A DNA stretch of 15,384 nucleotides from NCBI GenBank assembly GCA_937983015.1, contig CALKAK010000015.1:1-15384 (forward strand), written 5' to 3'. The DNA is from an uncultured Bacillaceae bacterium (GTDB taxonomy: Bacteria > Bacillota > Bacilli > Bacillales > Caldibacillaceae). The position numbers and the translations under genes are program-made. The notes under the pieces were generated by a model, which was given only the letters and a program-made list of their open reading frames with translations, did not search any database and had not been told where the DNA came from. Below, piece by piece: positions 13,103 to 15,384 of this stretch; positions within the stretch are counted from its first letter, which is position 1; every line of letters starts with the position of its first letter.

Positions 13103-13819
13103 TTGGAGAATATCTTAAAAATTACGAATGTTTTATCGGATCCGACTAGACTGTCGATTTACAATTATATCGCGCGAAAGCACAAAGAAGTCAATGTCCG
13201 TGAAATAGCTGAGGCATTCTCCATCCACCCGAACGTGGCAAGACTCCACTTATCGAAACTTGAAGATGTTGGTATGCTAAAATCGGAAAATCAAAAAACG
13301 GGTCGTGGCGGCAGACCGAGTCGTGTCTATCGATTATCAGATGATGTGATCGAGCTAAGCTTCCCATTTCGCGATTATCGCCTCCTTGCTAAAATCGCAC
13401 TGGAGACGATGTTAAAACTCGGTCCGCAGGCTGAAAAAAGTTTATATGACACCGGCTACCAGTATGGGAAAAAATTAATGGAAAAACATTTAAACGATAA
13501 CAAACTCTTAAAGGACCAGATCACCACTGAACAAAAGCTAGATATTTTGAAAGAAACCGCCCAGCTCCTCGGATTTCACCCCGATATATATGTAAAAGAA
13601 AAAGGAAAAGAATTCGAATTACAAATCTATAACTGCCCCTTTAAAGAAGTCGCGAGAGAACATCCGAAAGAAACATGCCGCATGCATATCGCATTTATTA
13701 AAGGTTTACTGGAATCCCTATTTGACGACGTCGAATTGGTCACCGTGGACAATATGTTCAAAGGTTGTGAATCTTGTTCCTATCAAGTTGCCGTGGCCAA
13801 AGACGCCGTGTTGCAATAG
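13103..13819 (+). CDS. COG2345/SufR-like winged-helix regulator with Cys-rich C-terminus
   Basis: Transcription regulator of about 238 residues. The N-terminal half is an ArsR/DeoR-type winged helix (LSDPTRLSIYNYI, then VREIAEAFSIHPNVARLHLSKLEDVGML as recognition region, wing GRGGRPSRVYRLS). The C-terminal half carries NCPFKEVAREHPKETC and later GCESCSY, giving cysteines spaced C-x13-C-x29-C-x2-C. This resembles COG2345 regulators such as SufR that bind an Fe-S cluster, so redox or iron sensing is plausible but not shown. I prefer the TTG at 13103 because GAGGTG lies exactly 6 bases before it and the protein then begins MENILKITNVL; the GTG at 13094 overlaps that ribosome site. It is divergent from comGA. 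Targets are unknown. Confidence 0.8.
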   Translation: MENILKITNVLSDPTRLSIYNYIARKHKEVNVREIAEAFSIHPNVARLHLSKLEDVGMLKSENQKTGRGGRPSRVYRLSDDVIELSFPFRDYRLLAKIALETMLKLGPQAEKSLYDTGYQYGKKLMEKHLNDNKLLKDQITTEQKLDILKETAQLLGFHPDIYVKEKGKEFELQIYNCPFKEVAREHPKETCRMHIAFIKGLLESLFDDVELVTVDNMFKGCESCSYQVAVAKDAVLQ

Positions 13820-13888
13820 TTTACAATTTTAAGAACAATCATTATAATGGAAATAGTAGAATCAGGTCAAACAAAGGGGGAGACGAAT

Positions 13889-14116
13889 TTGGATCGCATG
13901 TTCCGCGTGCTGGGCTTCTGGACAGCGATTTTCAGTGCGATGTTTTTTGTCGGTAAATATCCGATCATGGGCTTATTATTTTTAGCACAAACCGGATTTT
14001 TCTTTTTCCTCGGGTATCTGCGCCTTTCCGAGCGGATGTACATGTATATTTTCGGAGCGTACTTAACGATTTTCTTCGTCGCATTCAGCGTCTACACATC
14101 GTTTTTCATGAGCTAA
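13889..14116 (+). CDS. yqgY: DUF2626 family membrane protein (YqgY)
   Basis: Small integral membrane protein of 75 residues beginning MDRMFRVLGFWTAIFSAMFFVG. Three hydrophobic segments are visible: about 7-24, 28-44 and 52-72. The segment LSERMYMYIFGAYLTIFF is characteristic of DUF2626. I chose TTG at 13889 because GGGGGAG lies 6 bases upstream and because family members start MDRM; an ATG at 13847 is upstream of this site and is not used. Function is unknown. Its position beside yqgX and yqgW matches B. subtilis. It ends at a strong bidirectional terminator shared with yqgX. Confidence 0.85.
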   Translation: MDRMFRVLGFWTAIFSAMFFVGKYPIMGLLFLAQTGFFFFLGYLRLSERMYMYIFGAYLTIFFVAFSVYTSFFMS

Positions 14117-14133
14117 AAACATATGTTTCAAAT

Positions 14134-14196
14134 AAAAAAACTTTCCCGACTTCTATGTGAATTCCCTGTTCCACACGGCTTCGGGAAAGTTTTTTT
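14134..14196. terminator. Bidirectional terminator between yqgY and yqgX
   Basis: A perfect 16-bp inverted repeat pairs A7-CTTTCCCGA (14134-14149) with TCGGGAAAG-T7 (14181-14196). With A-tract and T-tract on the two sides it can terminate both converging genes. The 31-base loop contains a smaller TGTG/CACA pairing. Confidence 0.88.
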
Positions 14197-14203
14197 ATAT
14201 CCT

Positions 14204-14830
14204 TCATCGAAAAAACGGATTCTCATTGATCTCCCTACCCACGATCGTTCCTGGACCATGACCCGGCAAAACGGTCGTTTCTTTCGGCAGGGTGAAGATT
14301 TTCGTGCGGATCGACTGGATCAATCGTTCGTGATCGCCCCCGGGAAGGTCTGTTCTACCGATACTGCCGAAAAATAATGTATCCCCTGCGAAAATCACCC
14401 CACGCCCCTTATCATAAAAAGAAATACTCCCCGGCGAATGACCGGGTGTTTCCAGGATCGTAAGATGGAAGGGGCCGATCGTTAACTCGCCTTCACCTTC
14501 GATGATGCGGTCCGGTCCCTCCACTCGCAGCGGCTTGTCAGGGAAAAAGAGGCTGGAACCGTTCAACACGGGATTTTGTAACCAGTCTTTTTCTTCTTTA
14601 TGTACGTAAAGGGGAATTTTGTATTTTTCCCGCAATTCGTCAACCGCACCGATATGATCGAAATGGGTATGGGTTAATAGGATCGCTACCGGTTGCAAAG
14701 CGTTTTTCTCAAGCCAATTGATCAGTTTTTTCCCTTCATCCCCCGGATCAATGACTAGTGCTTGTTCATCATGATAAAGGACATAGCAGTTGGTCTGCAA
14801 TGCTCCCAGCGGCATCTGGATCCATTTCAA
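14204..14830 (-). CDS. yqgX: Metallo-beta-lactamase-fold hydrolase, glyoxalase II-like (YqgX)
   Basis: MBL-fold metal hydrolase of 208 residues, probably cytosolic. The metal ligands are visible: THTHFDHIG (about residues 54-62, the HxHxDH motif), the His of ETPGHSPGS (about 130), the Asp of FAGDTLF (about 149) and the His of LPGHGPGT (about 191). The SIGRTDLPGGD segment is typical of the small glyoxalase II-like subfamily, so a thioester or related hydrolase is likely; the substrate is unproven. I prefer TTG at 14830, with AAGGTG 6 bases upstream and a family-like start MKWIQMPLG; the GTG at 14839 is part of that ribosome site. Upstream is a good sigma-A-like promoter. The gene is flanked by yqgY and yqgW as in B. 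subtilis. Confidence 0.9.
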   Translation of the reverse strand: MKWIQMPLGALQTNCYVLYHDEQALVIDPGDEGKKLINWLEKNALQPVAILLTHTHFDHIGAVDELREKYKIPLYVHKEEKDWLQNPVLNGSSLFFPDKPLRVEGPDRIIEGEGELTIGPFHLTILETPGHSPGSISFYDKGRGVIFAGDTLFFGSIGRTDLPGGDHERLIQSIRTKIFTLPKETTVLPGHGPGTIVGREINENPFFR

Positions 14831-14861
14831 AACGATCACCTTCTATTCTATCTTTTCTACT

Positions 14862-14891
14862 ATTGTACACAAAAAAAGCGAGGCATGACAA
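14862..14891 (-). promoter_or_regulatory. Sigma-A-like promoter of yqgX
   Basis: On the minus strand TTGTCA (14891-14886) and TACAAT (14867-14862) are separated by 18 bases. The predicted start lies about 25 bases before the TTG start codon, giving a short leader. Confidence 0.65.
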
Positions 14892-14917
14892 TGAGCGAGG
14901 ATTTTCCTCGACATTGT
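14888..14917. repeat. Near-perfect inverted repeat in the yqgX-yqgW divergent region
   Basis: ACAATG-AG-CGAGGA pairs with TCCTCG-A-CATTGT around a short loop. It overlaps the -35 of yqgX and lies about 77 bases before yqgW. There is no T-run on either side, so it is not a standard terminator; it could be an operator or leader structure. Confidence 0.6.
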
Positions 14918-14993
14918 TCCTTTCAATATGTAAAATATCAATTGAAACAATTTTCTTTCTTTTGCAACAATAACGAACATAGGAGGATGTAAG

Positions 14994-15191
14994 ATGGCCT
15001 TCCAGGCAGGTTTCGTGATCATCACCGGTCTCATTACGTTATTAGCTCTGTATGCAACCTATTCCACATTTAAAGCAAAAAACTACCACGGGTTGGTCCT
15101 AGCTGTAATTACCGTTCTTGTTTTCGGTTTTTTCACCATCATGACGATCATCCATTCCGGTTATCCTCAGGCAACGGGCTTTATTTTTTAA
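14994..15191 (+). CDS. yqgW: DUF2759 family small membrane protein (YqgW)
   Basis: Membrane protein of 65 residues with two hydrophobic helices: about 4-24 (QAGFVIITGLITLLALYATY) and 33-54 (LVLAVITVLVFGFFTIMTIIHSG-like), separated by a short basic segment (FKAKNYHG). AGGAGG lies 6 bases before the ATG. The pattern, length and place next to yqgX match the DUF2759 protein YqgW. Function is unknown. It is divergent from yqgX. Downstream, putative insertion-sequence DNA begins only about 10 bases after the stop, so the original terminator may have been replaced. Confidence 0.8.
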   Translation: MAFQAGFVIITGLITLLALYATYSTFKAKNYHGLVLAVITVLVFGFFTIMTIIHSGYPQATGFIF

Positions 15192-15201
15192 AAGATGAAA
15201 A

Positions 15202-15384
15202 GGGACTGTCCAAAAAGCCCAAAAATAAACGCAAGTGGTTGGAGGTTTTTCCCCTGATTCCACTTGCGTTTGTTGTTTTCATCTGCAGATAGCCCTCGTT
15301 GGAGGAATACCTTCACTATAGTGGGCTATTGCCACAATTCCAAACTCTATATGGACTTTAATTAGCCCCCTTAGTGAAAATCGG
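15202..15384. mobile_element. Probable end of an insertion sequence, cut by the window edge
   Basis: GGGACTGTCCAAAAAG (15202-15217) looks like the terminal sequence of IS1182-type or related Bacillus insertion sequences, from memory of the family and not from a search. Within it are a perfect 12-bp inverted repeat, AAACGCAAGTGG (15227-15238) with CCACTTGCGTTT (15260-15271), and a second one, ATAGCCC with GGGCTAT, enclosing CACTATAGTG. No coding frame is visible before the edge, so a transposase, if present, lies beyond it. A non-autonomous repeat (MITE) is the alternative. Confidence 0.45.
15227..15271. repeat. Perfect 12-bp inverted repeat
   Basis: AAACGCAAGTGG and CCACTTGCGTTT are separated by 21 bases that hold a smaller GG/CC pairing. 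The right side continues GTTGTTTT, so it might also end transcription from yqgW. Long hairpins just inside an IS end often block read-through into the transposase gene. Confidence 0.7.

Noticed and set aside
1..15384. CRISPR arrays, tRNA or rRNA genes
   Set aside because: No regularly spaced repeats and no cloverleaf or rRNA-like sequence were recognised on either strand.

Overview
The window reads as chromosomal DNA of a Bacillaceae firmicute of the Bacillus/Geobacillus/Caldibacillus type. Evidence is Bacillus-style AGGAGG ribosome sites, frequent TTG and GTG starts, intrinsic terminators, and gene content and order that follow the Bacillus subtilis yqhP-yqgW neighbourhood: yqhP, yqhO, yqhL, yqhH, yqhG, yqzE, comGG-comGA, yqgY, yqgX, yqgW. 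Reliance on a B12-dependent ribonucleotide reductase would suit a thermophilic or oxygen-flexible member, but the species cannot be fixed from this sequence.

Layout. 51-431: small membrane protein of the YqhP/SA1362 type (+). 510-1394: patatin-like lipase YqhO (-). 1558-5137: adenosylcobalamin-dependent ribonucleotide reductase nrdJ (-), split by a group I intron of about 1 kb (3334-4342). The intron encodes a LAGLIDADG protein whose two acidic motif residues are replaced. Upstream of nrdJ lies a sigma-A promoter with two NrdR boxes 32 bp apart. 5437-5820: membrane-anchored rhodanese YqhL (+). 6014-8510: SNF2 helicase YqhH and its partner YqhG (+, overlapping). 8507-8746: YqzE (-). 8837-12859: complete seven-gene comG competence pseudopilus operon (-), from ComGA ATPase to ComGG minor pilin. 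13103-13819: COG2345/SufR-like winged-helix regulator with a four-cysteine C-terminal domain (+). 13889-14116: DUF2626 membrane protein (+). 14204-14830: metallo-beta-lactamase-fold hydrolase YqgX (-). 14994-15191: DUF2759 membrane protein YqgW (+). From about 15202 to the right edge is non-coding DNA with inverted repeats that resembles the end of an insertion sequence.

How the parts fit. nrdJ supplies deoxynucleotides for DNA synthesis and appears to be under NrdR control. Its mRNA must lose the intron to encode an intact enzyme, because an in-frame stop follows the first exon by two codons. The comG genes build the DNA-uptake pseudopilus, with ComGC as major pilin. Other genes are linked mainly by conserved position.

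The most unusual element is the nrdJ intron. P1, P3, P4, P6, P7, P8, P9 and P10 can be drawn by eye, the open reading frame is looped out of a 12-bp helix between P7 and P3, and the encoded protein looks like a nuclease-dead homing endonuclease that may persist as a maturase. The 3' splice site is also odd: the junction that keeps the protein frame, the conserved alanine and a P10 helix leaves the intron ending in A instead of the usual G.
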